Origin: Tetramitus jugosus
Taxonomy: Eukaryota; Heterolobosea; Eutetramitea; Acrasida; Vahlkampfiidae
NCBI GenBank assembly: GCA_937625935.1
Contig: OW569395.1
Span: 124,001-188,000 of the forward strand
Direction: 5' to 3'
DNA length: 64,000 nt
Positions 9,660 to 19,842 of the stretch are shown here, piece after piece (the first letter of the stretch is position 1; each line of letters begins with the position of its first letter). Under the pieces are notes generated by a model, which saw only the letters and a program-made list of their open reading frames with translations, made no database searches and was not told where the DNA came from. The position numbers were made by a program, and so were the translations under genes.

Positions 9660-9871
9660 TTTTCCTTCTTTGTGTTTTAAAATTATGTTCTGGCGGCCAA
9701 TGAGAATTGTAAAGATGTGATCCGCTCGGTAGTTACCCCGAAACTGAACACACAAGTAGTCACAGTACGGCGGAATCCTGAGTCGCAACACCAAAGTGAA
9801 ACACCTCTCCAAAAGGATACGCTTTAGATCTTGTATTTTTAAGCTCGCACAACACCAAAGGTCAGGTTCCC
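9660..9871. promoter_or_regulatory. Shared divergent promoter interval
   Basis: 212 bp separate the ATG of the minus-strand zinc-finger gene (9659) from the ATG of the plus-strand MADS-box gene (9872). Both promoters must lie here or overlap the 5' ends. No TATA element or other specific site stands out. Confidence 0.4.
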
Positions 9872-11665
9872 ATGGGCAGAAAGAAGATTATCATTGAGAG
9901 AATTACAGATGAAAGAAACAGGGGAGTCACATTCCAAAAGAGAAAAACTGGACTAATGAAAAAGGCCATGGAACTTAGCATCTTATGTGACTGTCAGATA
10001 GCTCTTCTGATAATTAATGCCAAGGGAAAACTCTTCCAGTACTCTACTCAAAACAACATTGATGAATTTGTGGACAAGTGTTTGAATCAGATGAAGCCAC
10101 ACGAGAACAAAACTAATGATCAATTACTTACCATTGTGAAAGAAAAGGAGCAGAGATCCAAGTACCTTCAGTCTGAAAATAAGAAGAAGCAAGAATTGAT
10201 TGAGCAAAAGGTGTCTGAGAGTGGCTACACGGGAAGTATGAAGCCAATTATCACCAAATTCGTGAATCATAGCGTGGGAAACAATGGTAAGATCTCATCC
10301 ACCGAGGATCATCACTTGCAAGCTCTTCCGAAACCTCCAGGAGAGAAATCGGAAACAATAAGCACAGCATCAACATCAACACAGCCATCGTCAACCATTA
10401 CTTATCCTCATCATTGTAGCTCTACCTCCTCATCATCTACTCCTACAACTCCCGTCGTAACATATTCCACTCAAATTCTTACTTCGAGCCCTGGAGAAAT
10501 GAACACGAATTATCCACCAGGTGCATCAAGTTCGTACTTTGTACCAATACCATCATCACCCACAAACTCTACTCATTCACGTCCTACACACACTCAAAAA
10601 AACTATCTCCCTATCACTCAAAATCATCAACAGTCATATCCTACTTCTGTTTCTGTGCCATACAATATGCAAATAGATTCTATTCAGAAATTGGGAGAAT
10701 ATAATCAAACACCAACAGACGAGGGATTAAGTAGAACTCTGATTATGGATCGAAATGCGATACATCCAAGAAACCCTACCGAAAGACACACCGAACTTCT
10801 CAGTAGAAACTCGGAAGACAAGGGAGGAGCCTTCTACCAGCCTGTGACTTCCTCATCCTCTGATATGACTACAAACCAGATGTATATATACCCACAAAAT
10901 GTTTCGTTGTCGGAACCTGTCACTTCCATGCAAGCATCTTCTGACTTCCGAACAGAGAATCGCTCTCCTCCTGGGTGCTTCACTCTCGTTGATCAAACAC
11001 CACTCATACCTTCGATCCAAATTGAGCGCCCTCCAGGGAACTCCCCATCTTCCCCCATATCACTCGTCAATGGCTCCCCCTATGTTGTTATGTCTCCTCA
11101 TCCCTCGCCTACCGCTATTAAAACAGAGCGCGATTCGGATAAGAAGCGGAAATTCCAGACCTTAACAATAGATGTACCCCCAGAGGATGAGTCAACGGAA
11201 AGTGTATCACAAGGTGAAACTGTGATTATACACCATCCAAAAATTCCAAAGTTGACTTCTCCACATATGCTTGGACCACTCACCCAAATGAGTCCTCGAA
11301 GCGGAACTTCTCCAGGGTTGATTAGATCTTCACCAAAGATATCTTTCGATTCCTTCAGTGCAACACAACCATCTTACCCTGGCAGCACGAGGTCATTTAT
11401 TCCACGATTACCACTACCTAACGAGGAACTGTCACAAGACGAGCTGCACTTGCAACTCTTGAATTCTCCTCGATTTTCTCTAACGGAAGGAGAGATGGAA
11501 ATCTCACCCTCTTCCTTTAGACAACTGTACAATGTCCACACTCCTCGATCATTCGATCTCTGTATCTCTCCCTCGTCGGCAGTTCACAGCCTATTCTACA
11601 ATACATCCACGAGGCATTTAGGTGGTCACATCAACTTTGACCACCCACCAACAAACGAATCATAA
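9872..11665 (+). CDS. MADS-box transcription factor, MEF2-like
   Basis: 597 residues from ATG 9872. Residues 1-60 form a canonical MADS domain: MGRKKIIIERI, then RGVTFQKRKTGLMKKAMELS, then LCDCQIALLII and GKLFQYST. The MGRKKI start and the GLMKKA/ELSILCDC signature point to the MEF2-type rather than SRF-type class. MADS factors bind CArG-like A/T-rich DNA as dimers in the nucleus. The remaining about 450 residues are a Ser/Thr/Pro-rich, low-complexity tail, probably a transactivation region, with SP/TP dipeptides that could be proline-directed kinase sites (inference). A basic DKKRK patch lies in the C-terminal half. It is divergent from the zinc-finger gene and convergent with the membrane protein at 11714. 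Confidence 0.9.
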   Translation: MGRKKIIIERITDERNRGVTFQKRKTGLMKKAMELSILCDCQIALLIINAKGKLFQYSTQNNIDEFVDKCLNQMKPHENKTNDQLLTIVKEKEQRSKYLQSENKKKQELIEQKVSESGYTGSMKPIITKFVNHSVGNNGKISSTEDHHLQALPKPPGEKSETISTASTSTQPSSTITYPHHCSSTSSSSTPTTPVVTYSTQILTSSPGEMNTNYPPGASSSYFVPIPSSPTNSTHSRPTHTQKNYLPITQNHQQSYPTSVSVPYNMQIDSIQKLGEYNQTPTDEGLSRTLIMDRNAIHPRNPTERHTELLSRNSEDKGGAFYQPVTSSSSDMTTNQMYIYPQNVSLSEPVTSMQASSDFRTENRSPPGCFTLVDQTPLIPSIQIERPPGNSPSSPISLVNGSPYVVMSPHPSPTAIKTERDSDKKRKFQTLTIDVPPEDESTESVSQGETVIIHHPKIPKLTSPHMLGPLTQMSPRSGTSPGLIRSSPKISFDSFSATQPSYPGSTRSFIPRLPLPNEELSQDELHLQLLNSPRFSLTEGEMEISPSSFRQLYNVHTPRSFDLCISPSSAVHSLFYNTSTRHLGGHINFDHPPTNES

Positions 11666-11713
11666 AAGGAAGAAGAATTGAACTAGAAATGTTGGTTTTA
11701 TCCGAGACATCAC

Positions 11714-13288
11714 TCACAGCAAATCAACAGTAATAGAGCCTGAAGTAGCTGTCAGTTGCAACAAGTTGCCGTTATCTGCACCAATGTAGCCCGAAGCAAA
11801 TTTCTTTTCAGGTTGTTCAGCATCAAACGTGACTGCATTCATCGTACCGTTGACAAGAGTTAAACGACCATTGGTCTTCACATGGAACCGACCCTGGAAA
11901 TTGCTCTCACTGTTCATCACTGTGATTCTGCCCTTCTTTGTCGTGGCAGTAATAAACTTTGCATCACTGATATCAGTCAACACAATCTTTCCCGAAGTGG
12001 TGGAAGCAGTAAAGTTGCCCACACCCCTGGCAGTCGCATGATCCACAATAATGTTACCTCCAGCAGCCGCAAGAATTGACAACATGCTCGACATTTGATT
12101 AATCACAAGTCTACCACCGCTCACTGATCCGACCATAACTGTCGAATTCACATTATTCATCTCGATGCGACCTGATGTGCTCTGGAAAGACAAAACACCC
12201 AACACTCGTGCATTATCCAAGTACACTCGATTGATTCCACCAGTAATGTTCAATCCCTTGAACACAAATGATGATGTTGATGATAATACATCATTGGTTG
12301 CTAGTTGCTCCATTGTTGACATCCATGAATCATGAGCCGACATTTCACTTGACACCATTGTTTGCTGTTCTTCTACCTCATTCTCATCACTCTCCTTCAT
12401 CATTGGCAAATTTTGAGTCTTTTTCATCGTCACTTTATCAACACTTTCATCATCATTGCTTTCATCACTAGTCATCACAGAACGCTTACTATTCAACAAA
12501 CTCTCATCATCAACCACATAATAATCATAATGTTGATTCAAAGTCATAAAATCAGATGAAAATCGAACCAAATTGGCATAACTCCGAACCACCAATGTCA
12601 CATTGTTCATCAATGTTGATTTCATGGGCAAAACAATGACTTGTGCACCTCGAACACAATCCGTAAATTGATTCACCGGTCTCACTGTTTCATACACCAA
12701 TCTCCGACTATAATTTTCAATCATCGTACCATTTTCACCACCACTATTACCACCATTACTGCCAGAAATGCTACTTTCTAGTCTGTACCTTGCAGATGGC
12801 CTCACTTTTTTATATCCATTTTTTGACCAGCTCCTTCGATCCATGTACACCACCATCTCATCACTCACAGTCTCATCCGTATTCAGAGTGAACAATGTAG
12901 GTACATCTCCACCAATGACCAGTGTAGTGACATTGACCAGAGAGTACACTACTGAACGAACACCTCCATTTAAAAATGTTGAATTTTGGGAGCGATTGGA
13001 TAACCATCTCCACTTGTTTTCGTCAAACGAGGGACATTTACTGTTCAGGACAAGTGAAGTGATACCAATAGAGACAAATGTGCAGACAATTAAGATGAAA
13101 AGTAAGAGACAGAGGGAGATGAAGACAATTTCCTTGATGGAACAACAGAGGACACTTGTTTTTCGTTTTTGCATAAAATATTTTCGATTATTGTCAATGT
13201 TGGTGGAAAAGATGATGGGAGTGGCACTTTCACCTGCTGATTCATCAATGGTTGGTTTATAGAGTGAATCATCCATGTCATTGTTCAT
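11714..13288 (-). CDS. Single-pass membrane protein with DUF4097-like repeat domain
   Basis: 524 residues from ATG 13288, preceded by a CAA-rich leader almost without G; the frame extends upstream only from a non-ATG codon. One transmembrane segment lies at about residues 52-79 (FISLCLLLFILIVCTFVSIG) after a basic cytoplasmic stretch, suggesting type II topology. The outer part contains repeated short beta-strand units of the T-x-x-G-x-I-x-(L/V)-x-(N/D) type (STSGRIEMNNV, TTSGKIVLTDI, KTNGRLTLVNG, ATSGSITVDLL), the pattern of the DUF4097 putative adhesin beta-helix. A Ser/Asp/Glu/Met-rich linker precedes it. The likely role is a cell-surface or endomembrane adhesion-type protein (inference). 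N-glycosylation sequons are frequent. Confidence 0.75.
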   Translation of the reverse strand: MNNDMDDSLYKPTIDESAGESATPIIFSTNIDNNRKYFMQKRKTSVLCCSIKEIVFISLCLLLFILIVCTFVSIGITSLVLNSKCPSFDENKWRWLSNRSQNSTFLNGGVRSVVYSLVNVTTLVIGGDVPTLFTLNTDETVSDEMVVYMDRRSWSKNGYKKVRPSARYRLESSISGSNGGNSGGENGTMIENYSRRLVYETVRPVNQFTDCVRGAQVIVLPMKSTLMNNVTLVVRSYANLVRFSSDFMTLNQHYDYYVVDDESLLNSKRSVMTSDESNDDESVDKVTMKKTQNLPMMKESDENEVEEQQTMVSSEMSAHDSWMSTMEQLATNDVLSSTSSFVFKGLNITGGINRVYLDNARVLGVLSFQSTSGRIEMNNVNSTVMVGSVSGGRLVINQMSSMLSILAAAGGNIIVDHATARGVGNFTASTTSGKIVLTDISDAKFITATTKKGRITVMNSESNFQGRFHVKTNGRLTLVNGTMNAVTFDAEQPEKKFASGYIGADNGNLLQLTATSGSITVDLL

Positions 13289-14016
13289 TTTGTTGTTGTT
13301 GTTTGTTTTGTTTTGTTTTGTTTGTTGAGTTTTTTGAAGAAGAATATTGAGTAGTTTTTTGGGTTGGAATTGAAAATTGCGCACAAGCAGAGCGAGAGAG
13401 GGTGGTGAGGAAGCTTTGGATGAAAAAGCATGGAGGGAAGATGGAATTGGGGGGTGACGTTCATGCGCAATACTTTAGCCTGAAAAGACGGCAGTGCGAA
13501 AAACCGGCGAAATAAAAACTCTCCGGATGTTCCTTTTTTTTCGCCATTGGCGACCTATTTCACCGCTCGTCTTTCTGTTTTTGTGTTTTGAGAAAAACTT
13601 ACGACAACCTGACTTCAAACTGAAGATTTAGGTGTAGTTTTTCTCTGGTTGTTTTTGAGAGAAGGAATGAAGCACTAGCCAACTTTTCAAAACACATCCA
13701 AGTTGTAATAGATGTTGAATTTGAAATAAAATTGCTCGCCTGAATGCCCACACAACCAACTTAGGACAACTTCACCATGGATTGAATTGACTCAATGTGC
13801 CTAACAGAAGAGGAACGAAACTGTAGATTCGGTGCGTGACATCTCTCCAAACGTTTCCCTGACGTGATTGAAATTACTGAATTCAGTTACTGTAACTCAT
13901 TTTTTCGAACAACTATACCCCCATGGTATAAAACTGCGCACAATCTTCCTCTTCAAACATAAAGGTCTGCACGACATCCAACCATTCTTCTTGTCAATAA
14001 GAACAAAAAACAGAAT
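13289..14016. other. Long divergent intergenic region
   Basis: 728 bp between the divergent 5' ends of the membrane protein and the dehydrogenase. The first 40 bp are the CAA-rich leader of the minus-strand gene. A TATAAAA element lies near the right end. ORFs here are short and unlike known proteins, and I found no convincing RNA gene. Confidence 0.5.
13927..13933 (+). promoter_or_regulatory. TATA-like box upstream of dehydrogenase gene
   Basis: TATAAAA, 84 bp before the ATG at 14017 and followed by a G/C-containing stretch and a C/A-rich leader. Its position suits a core promoter with a leader of about 50 nt, but there is no independent support. Confidence 0.3.
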
Positions 14017-15003
14017 ATGGGTAATCGAACATCGACAGCAGCACTTGAAGTCAAAGGCAAGGATCTCACAGGAAAGCACATTATCGTCACTGGTAGCTCT
14101 AGTGGGATCGGTGAAGAAACTGCGAAAGCTCTCTATTACAGTGGTGCCACAGTCATTATCGCATCGAGAAACAAGACCAAGATGGAGGAAGCTTCAAAGC
14201 GTATTCTATCGATTGGAGAAGAAAACATGCAAGCTTCATTTGACTTGAATGATAAGACGGGTGAGTTGCATGTCATGGAGCTCGATTTGGCTGACTTGAG
14301 CTCCATTTCCAAGTTTGCAACAGAGTACAAGAGTCGATTCAATCGATTGCACATCTTGATCAACAATGCAGGTCAGATGTCTACTCCATTGGCAAGAACA
14401 AACGATGGATTTGAGGTACAGATTGGAATTAATCATTTGGGACACTTTGCCTTGACATTGCAATTGTTGGACTTGATGAATGAGACTGCGAATAGCGATA
14501 GCACACAAGGTAGAATCGTCAATGTTTCATCCATGGGTCACAAGATGGGTTCAATAGACCTTGATGATCTCAACTATGAGAGGAGATCTTACAGTGCGTT
14601 CTATGCGTATGGTCAAAGTAAACTGGCCAATATTTTGTTCACGAAGGAGCTTGACAAGCGATTGAAGGCTGATAATATCAATGTCACAGTTCATTCCCTG
14701 CATCCTGGTATGATAAAGACAGATTTGGGCAAAGACAACACTGTTTCCACCGTTGGCTATGCTTTGGCAACTCCCTTATTGAAGTCAATTGCTCAAGGTG
14801 CAGCCACAACAGTGTATTGTGCTGTGAGTGAAGAATTGAATGATAAGGGTGGCCTATTTTATTCTGGTTGTGCTGAGGTTGAACCAAGCTGCTCTGCCAA
14901 GAATATGAAAATGGCTGCAGCACTCTTTGATCTGAGTGAAAAACTGACTCATGTTCACTATCCCTTCGGTACACAACAAGAACCAACTCAACAACAAGAG
15001 TAA
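14017..15003 (+). CDS. Short-chain dehydrogenase/reductase (retinol dehydrogenase/WWOX-like)
   Basis: 328 residues from ATG 14017. The classical SDR features are all present: the nucleotide-binding TGSSSGIGEE motif near residue 26, an ASRN segment after beta-2 favouring NADP(H), the LINNAG motif (about 113-118), the catalytic Ser in VSSMGH and the Y-x-x-x-K pair in YGQSKLAN (about 195-202), and a following HPGMIKTDL loop. This combination is typical of the RDH/WWOX-like branch acting on lipophilic carbonyls; the substrate is not predictable. The N-terminus MGNRTST fits an N-myristoylation signal (Gly2, basic residue), so membrane attachment is plausible. Its 3' end is convergent with the spermidine synthase gene, 182 bp away. 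Confidence 0.92.
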   Translation: MGNRTSTAALEVKGKDLTGKHIIVTGSSSGIGEETAKALYYSGATVIIASRNKTKMEEASKRILSIGEENMQASFDLNDKTGELHVMELDLADLSSISKFATEYKSRFNRLHILINNAGQMSTPLARTNDGFEVQIGINHLGHFALTLQLLDLMNETANSDSTQGRIVNVSSMGHKMGSIDLDDLNYERRSYSAFYAYGQSKLANILFTKELDKRLKADNINVTVHSLHPGMIKTDLGKDNTVSTVGYALATPLLKSIAQGAATTVYCAVSEELNDKGGLFYSGCAEVEPSCSAKNMKMAAALFDLSEKLTHVHYPFGTQQEPTQQQE

Positions 15004-15185
15004 CCTCTCTTACAGTAAATCCAACAACCATTGTTTTTTCAATGCTGTGGGACTTCCAATTCTAAAGAAACAAATGTTTCTGATCAAAAGTATAAAACGA
15101 TCCGTCTCTTCTGTCCTAACATCATGAGAGAATTTATTGCATCAATTGTTCGTAATCATAAAATTCAACCTAATTCGACTCAAAC

Positions 15186-16172
15186 TTAGAGAATCAATGG
15201 AGCATCCATTGGTGTCTGAGAATCCACCATAAACACATAATTGTCCTTTGTAATGACACGATCTTCACGCGCACACAATTGTCTAATAGACTTTGGCAAA
15301 TGGAACAATCTTTGATGTGTAATACCGTCGTACCAGTGCAAAGCACTGGCACCACCTTCAATTCTCTCTTCAATTCTTCTGTCAATCTCCTCTGCAGACA
15401 CACTCATTGGGTCTATCGTGCCCTCTGGATTATTCAGAGCAGTATTATAGCCATAATCATCCATAAAAGACAAAATCAAAGTACTCGACATGAACGTACT
15501 AGGGAACACTTTTTTCAAAGTCACATGAATCGGAGAAAATACCTCATGAGCGGACAAATGTCCACAAGGCCCCGACTGCGTTATCAAAACTCCGTCCTTG
15601 GTCAACTTGCTCCTGCACATTTCATAAAAAGAATCCGTGTACAGTTGATAACATGGACCACCATCCACAGGATCAGCCAAATCCAAAATAATGACATCAT
15701 ATGACGCATCAGGACTCTCTTCCAACTGTTTCTTTGCATCATCAATAATCAACTCGTGTCTTGCATCTTCGAACGCTCCATTAGAGTGTTTTGGCATGTA
15801 TTTTCTACACATTTCAACACAGATGCGATCAATGTCAACCATGACCACTTTTTCAACCGTCTTGTGCTTGAGAACTTCTCTCGATGTGGCACCTTCACCA
15901 CCACCACCAATAAACACACGTTTTGCACCAGTTGGATGCAACAAGAGAGTAGGGTGAACCAGTGATTCATGATAACAAACTTCATCCTTTTCAGTGGATT
16001 GAATTCTGTTGTCTAGGATCAAACTGTGACCAAAGCTACCCAATGTAACCACTTCAATGTCTTGAAATTCGGATTTTCCAGTGTAATGAACGGATTTGAG
16101 ACTGGAGACGTGGATGAGATCAGCGTTGATTGGATCAACGAACCATTTGTTTCTTGTGTTTTCTTGGGCCAT
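15186..16172 (-). CDS. Spermidine/thermospermine synthase (ACL5-like)
   Basis: 328 residues from ATG 16172; the frame extends 60 codons further but that stretch is a CAA/ACC-rich untranslated leader. Aminopropyltransferase hallmarks: the IGGGGEGATSREVL loop binding decarboxylated SAM, VVMVDID, IIDDAKK, and the ILDLADPVDGGPCYQLYT segment. The DLADPVDGGP-CYQLYT wording with CYHESLVHP resembles plant/bacterial ACL5 thermospermine synthases more than classical spermidine synthases, which usually read D-S-S-D-P at this point. The enzyme would transfer an aminopropyl group from dcSAM to putrescine or spermidine in the cytosol. It is on the same strand as the downstream-starting MTO1 gene but has its own 316-bp 5' interval. 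Confidence 0.88.
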   Translation of the reverse strand: MAQENTRNKWFVDPINADLIHVSSLKSVHYTGKSEFQDIEVVTLGSFGHSLILDNRIQSTEKDEVCYHESLVHPTLLLHPTGAKRVFIGGGGEGATSREVLKHKTVEKVVMVDIDRICVEMCRKYMPKHSNGAFEDARHELIIDDAKKQLEESPDASYDVIILDLADPVDGGPCYQLYTDSFYEMCRSKLTKDGVLITQSGPCGHLSAHEVFSPIHVTLKKVFPSTFMSSTLILSFMDDYGYNTALNNPEGTIDPMSVSAEEIDRRIEERIEGGASALHWYDGITHQRLFHLPKSIRQLCAREDRVITKDNYVFMVDSQTPMDAPLIL

Positions 16173-16488
16173 GTTGTGTTGAGTGGAATTTGTTTTTGGT
16201 TGGTTGGCTTTTTTGGTTTTGTTGGTTTTGTTGGTTGGCTTGTGTGTGGGAAAGAGCGACTCTTTGCTGCTGCTGTTTGGGGGTTTGTTTGTTGAGGAGT
16301 GGTTTGGGGGTTGAAAGCTTTTTGTAGTCGCGACAACAACAACAATTCCCAAGCAGCAAACACCACTGCAGTGAGCTGTGAAAAATGCGTGTGTGAAAAG
16401 GTGGCGTGGATGTTTTGCACAATCTCATTGAATGTGCGATTTATCCGATGGATTTCCTTCTCTGTTCTGGGTGTTGGTGGTGGCTTTT
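16173..16488. other. Intergenic with CAA-rich leader
   Basis: 316 bp between the 3' end of MTO1 and the ATG of the aminopropyltransferase, both minus strand. The part next to ATG 16172, read on the minus strand, is strongly A/C-rich (CCAACCAACAAAACC-type text) and is most likely the 5' leader. No gene is seen. Confidence 0.5.
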
Positions 16489-18906
16489 TTATTGTGGCGA
16501 GACAGAGCTGTCAGCGGTGGTGGTGGTGGTCGTAGTGCTTGTTGTGGTCATCATTTCAGCATACTTGTCTGGTGAGTGCACTTTGACCTTTTCCAAAGAT
16601 TCTACTCTTCGTTTTTGCGAGAGGGCATCCTTTCGACCTCGAATTACGTGTTTCATCAGGGCAATTACAACAGTCGGCCTAATTCCACTGATGCGAGCAG
16701 CGGCTCCAATGGTTTGTGGTCTGTGAAGCTCCAGTTTTGTCATTTCTTCAATGGTCAAGTTTCCGAGGGATCTAAAGTCTAGATCATCTGGCAGTTTCAT
16801 GTTTTCGTTACGTTTGAACATGGCAATCTCATTTTCAAACTTGTGCATGAATCGTTCGTATCTGCACTCGGATTCAACCAATTGTCTCAAGCGAGGATCA
16901 ACCTGGTTCAGAGATGCGACTTGTTCCTCTGAAGGTGGTGTTTCAGCTTGAAACTTTGCTGTTTCATGAGAGATCACAGATGGGAATACTCGAATCATAT
17001 CACTCAGCGTCACGTCTGAGTGCAGCAAAATATCGGATGGAGTTTTGCGGTTGTTGGGTGGTCCTAGATCCAAGTGAGGGAACATTTGAGACCAGCGATA
17101 AGCAGGAATACTCACATTGCGCAACAGGTCCAACACTTGTTTGGAACGTGATTTACGATCTTGAACGAGCTGAGCTCTCTTTTCAGAGATGCAACCAAGT
17201 GCATGTGCCTTCTCACTCAACCGAATATCAGCATTGTCCGCTCGCAGTGCCAATCTGTATTCTGCACGAGCAGTGAACATTCGATACGGTTCATCGACAC
17301 CACGAGACACCAAATCATCAATCAAAACACCAATATATGCCTCAGAGCGATCAAGAATAAATGGTTCTCGATTTTGTGAGGCCAACGCAGCGTTCATTCC
17401 AGCAATAATGCCCTGAGATGCCGCTTCTTCGTAACCTGTTGTTCCATTGATTTGTCCTGCGAGGTACAGTCCCTTAATCTTCTTTGTTTCCAGTGTATGC
17501 CTCAGTTCTCTCGGATCAATGTAATCGTATTCGATGGCATAACCACACTGCACCATTTTCACATTTTCAAATCCAGGAATCGTTCTCAAGAATGCATCTT
17601 GAACACTCTCTGGCAACGCGGTTGAAATACCGTTGGGATACACGAGATCCGATGTTATACCTTCTGGTTCGATCCAAATACGATGATTTGATTTATCAGC
17701 AAATCGATTCACTTTCAATTCAATCGAAGGACAATACCGAGGGCCTTCACCATAACCACCACCGGACATCATATCACTCGGTCTTAAATGATCATTCTCC
17801 ATAATAATGTCATGTGTTCTTTGATTCGTCATGGTTTCCCAGTTGGGAATATTGACTGGATGATCAGGACGTTCCTGTTGAAAGAACAACTCTGGATCAT
17901 GCACATAGGAAAACGGTTCCACGTACTCTGCACTCGGCTGTATCTGACACTTTGAATAATCAATCGAATTGGCCAATAAACGAGGTGGTGTTCCCGTCTT
18001 TAATCGACCCATTCGAAAACCAACACCATACAGTGTGTCAGATAGGCCAATCGCTGGCTCATCACCTCTGCGACCCGCAGGTATTCTCACATCTTTTCCA
18101 ATGTGAATCATTCCCTTGAGGAACGTTCCTGTTGTGATCACAACAGAGTGACAAGTGATTTTTTGTCCATTTTTCAGCACAATGCTGCTCACTGCCTTTT
18201 GTTTCTTCTTCGTCTGTTCAGATTCTTCTACTGCTTCTGCTTCTTCTTCGTTGACTTGTTCATTTTTTGGCGCCAAATCAAACAAAAGATCCTCTACGGC
18301 GGACTCTATCACCGTGAGCTTTTCACCATGATGATTCAAAATGACTTGTTGCATTCGATCGGCATACAGCACACGATCCATTTGACCACGGGGTCCATAC
18401 ACTGCTGGTCCCTTTGACAAGTTCAATACATTGTAATGTATCATGCCATAGTCTGCAACCATACCCATCACACCTCCCAGTGCATCAATTTCCTTGACTA
18501 GGATGCCTTTTCCAACACCACCGATACTGGGGTTGCACGACATGGCACCAATCGTTGAAATTTTGTGCGTAATGAGCAGTGTGCGACTGCCCATGCGCGC
18601 AGCGGCGCTTGCTGCCTCACAGCCCGCATGACCTCCGCCCACTACGATGACGTCAAAGTCGGGGATATTCGGAGAATTAGAGTAGGAACGAAAAAGAGAG
18701 GAGGGAGAGTGGCGTGATGGATGGACATGATTAAATTGGAGTGGAGAGGAAGAGAGTTGCTTTGGTTGGGATTGGGAGGGAAGCGGAGAAATGGTTTGGC
18801 GGTGAAAATTTTGGCGGGAGAAACGGTGCGTGAGGAGAAGTGAGGAAGAGCATTTGGGGTGATGATGGTGCGTTCTCGTTGCTCTTGCACCAGCTTGACG
18901 AAGCAT
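16489..18906 (-). CDS. MTO1: tRNA uridine-5-carboxymethylaminomethyl modification enzyme MnmG/MTO1
   Basis: 805 residues from ATG 18906. The first about 75 residues are Arg/Ser/His-rich with almost no acids ([16 protein letters not shown]), a good mitochondrial presequence. Then follow the FAD-binding [14 protein letters not shown] motif, [48 protein letters not shown] and [11 protein letters not shown], all signatures of GidA/MnmG, and a C-terminal helical domain. With MnmE/GTPBP3 this flavoenzyme installs the cmnm5/tau-m5 group on U34 of mitochondrial tRNAs. An acidic low-complexity insert ([10 protein letters not shown]) interrupts the FAD domain, making it longer than the usual about 630-720 residues. 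It has a Thr/Ser run at the C-terminus. Confidence 0.95.
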   Translation of the reverse strand: MLRQAGARATRTHHHHPKCSSSLLLTHRFSRQNFHRQTISPLPSQSQPKQLSSSPLQFNHVHPSRHSPSSLFRSYSNSPNIPDFDVIVVGGGHAGCEAASAAARMGSRTLLITHKISTIGAMSCNPSIGGVGKGILVKEIDALGGVMGMVADYGMIHYNVLNLSKGPAVYGPRGQMDRVLYADRMQQVILNHHGEKLTVIESAVEDLLFDLAPKNEQVNEEEAEAVEESEQTKKKQKAVSSIVLKNGQKITCHSVVITTGTFLKGMIHIGKDVRIPAGRRGDEPAIGLSDTLYGVGFRMGRLKTGTPPRLLANSIDYSKCQIQPSAEYVEPFSYVHDPELFFQQERPDHPVNIPNWETMTNQRTHDIIMENDHLRPSDMMSGGGYGEGPRYCPSIELKVNRFADKSNHRIWIEPEGITSDLVYPNGISTALPESVQDAFLRTIPGFENVKMVQCGYAIEYDYIDPRELRHTLETKKIKGLYLAGQINGTTGYEEAASQGIIAGMNAALASQNREPFILDRSEAYIGVLIDDLVSRGVDEPYRMFTARAEYRLALRADNADIRLSEKAHALGCISEKRAQLVQDRKSRSKQVLDLLRNVSIPAYRWSQMFPHLDLGPPNNRKTPSDILLHSDVTLSDMIRVFPSVISHETAKFQAETPPSEEQVASLNQVDPRLRQLVESECRYERFMHKFENEIAMFKRNENMKLPDDLDFRSLGNLTIEEMTKLELHRPQTIGAAARISGIRPTVVIALMKHVIRGRKDALSQKRRVESLEKVKVHSPDKYAEMMTTTSTTTTTTTADSSVSPQ

Positions 18907-19073
18907 TGATTCAAGGTCCAAAAAAAATTAATCAAACAGAAACTTTTTGTTGTTGTGCTTTTTTTCTATTTCGCGGTTTTTTGTTCAAATCGGATAATTT
19001 TCACACATGTTGAAGGATGCAGAAAAAGAACGATGGAAAAAATCTACGGCAATATTCACTTGGGTTGTGTAGC

Positions 19074-19653
19074 TTAGGGCATTTCTGATAGGGTGACAGG
19101 CGGCTGCATAGCATCTAGTTCTTGTAAAACTCGCTGAACTGGATCCAGTTCATGTCTCTTTCCGTGGGTATGATCACTTGCTGTTTCGTAGTCCATGGGA
19201 CTTGAAGGGTAGGAATCCTCTTCTAGTTCTTCAGATGATGAATCGTTTTCCAGTATCTGAGATAGGAATTTTCCAAAATCAGAAAAATTAAAATCATACG
19301 GGTTTTCTGGCGATGCCAACACAGGCGAGAGGTCTTGAACATTAAAAAGAAGGGTCGCACGGTAATTCTCACTTCAAGCGACTAAGTGTAGTGAAATCGA
19401 AAATGACTTTGCTCTTCCATGCATCTTGCAGTTCTGTAGTCCAGTTACTATCAATCCACTGATCAATAGCCTGTCTCACATGGAGATTACACTGAACGAT
19501 TGATAGATTGGGAAGTTCCTCCGACACTGCTTTGATCATGTTTCTTTCGGGAAACATACTCAAAAACACATGGTTCACACTCGTAAGTATCGGAAGTTTC
19601 TTGGTGATCCAATACCACATCTCTTTGCATGTTAGATATAATTTATCGTTCAA
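19074..19653 (-). pseudogene. Gene remnant in two frames (F-box/LRR-like text)
   Basis: Two adjoining minus-strand reading frames look coding but neither begins with ATG. The first (19653-19369) opens after a stop and reads VLNDKLYLTCKEMWYWI, then VNHVFLSMFP and LPNLSIVQCNL, reminiscent of the second half of an F-box followed by leucine-rich text. The second frame continues from about 19375 (ENYRATLLFNVQDLSP) to an acidic Ser/Glu-rich tail ending at 19074. A one-base phase change at about 19370-19380 joins them; a GTGAGA donor-like site is also present there but would make a very short intron. The likely meaning is a truncated, decaying F-box-like gene, or a short gene whose first exon I missed. 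Confidence 0.4.
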
Positions 19654-19842
19654 GACACCGTTCCTATTTCATTCATAATTTGATTGATTTGTAGTGCTAC
19701 CACAAGAGGTGATCCATTGGAAATCGATTCTGACAACTCTTCTGTTTTTAGCTTGTGTTTTGGTCAAAAATAAAGTGAAGGAGAAGGATAAATACCAATG
19801 AAAAAGTTGACCAAAACGAAAAAAAAACAAAAACAGAATACA

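Noticed and set aside
13868-14248. 126-codon plus-strand ORF overlapping the dehydrogenase start
   Set aside because: Different frame from the well-supported dehydrogenase; Arg/His-rich text without motifs.
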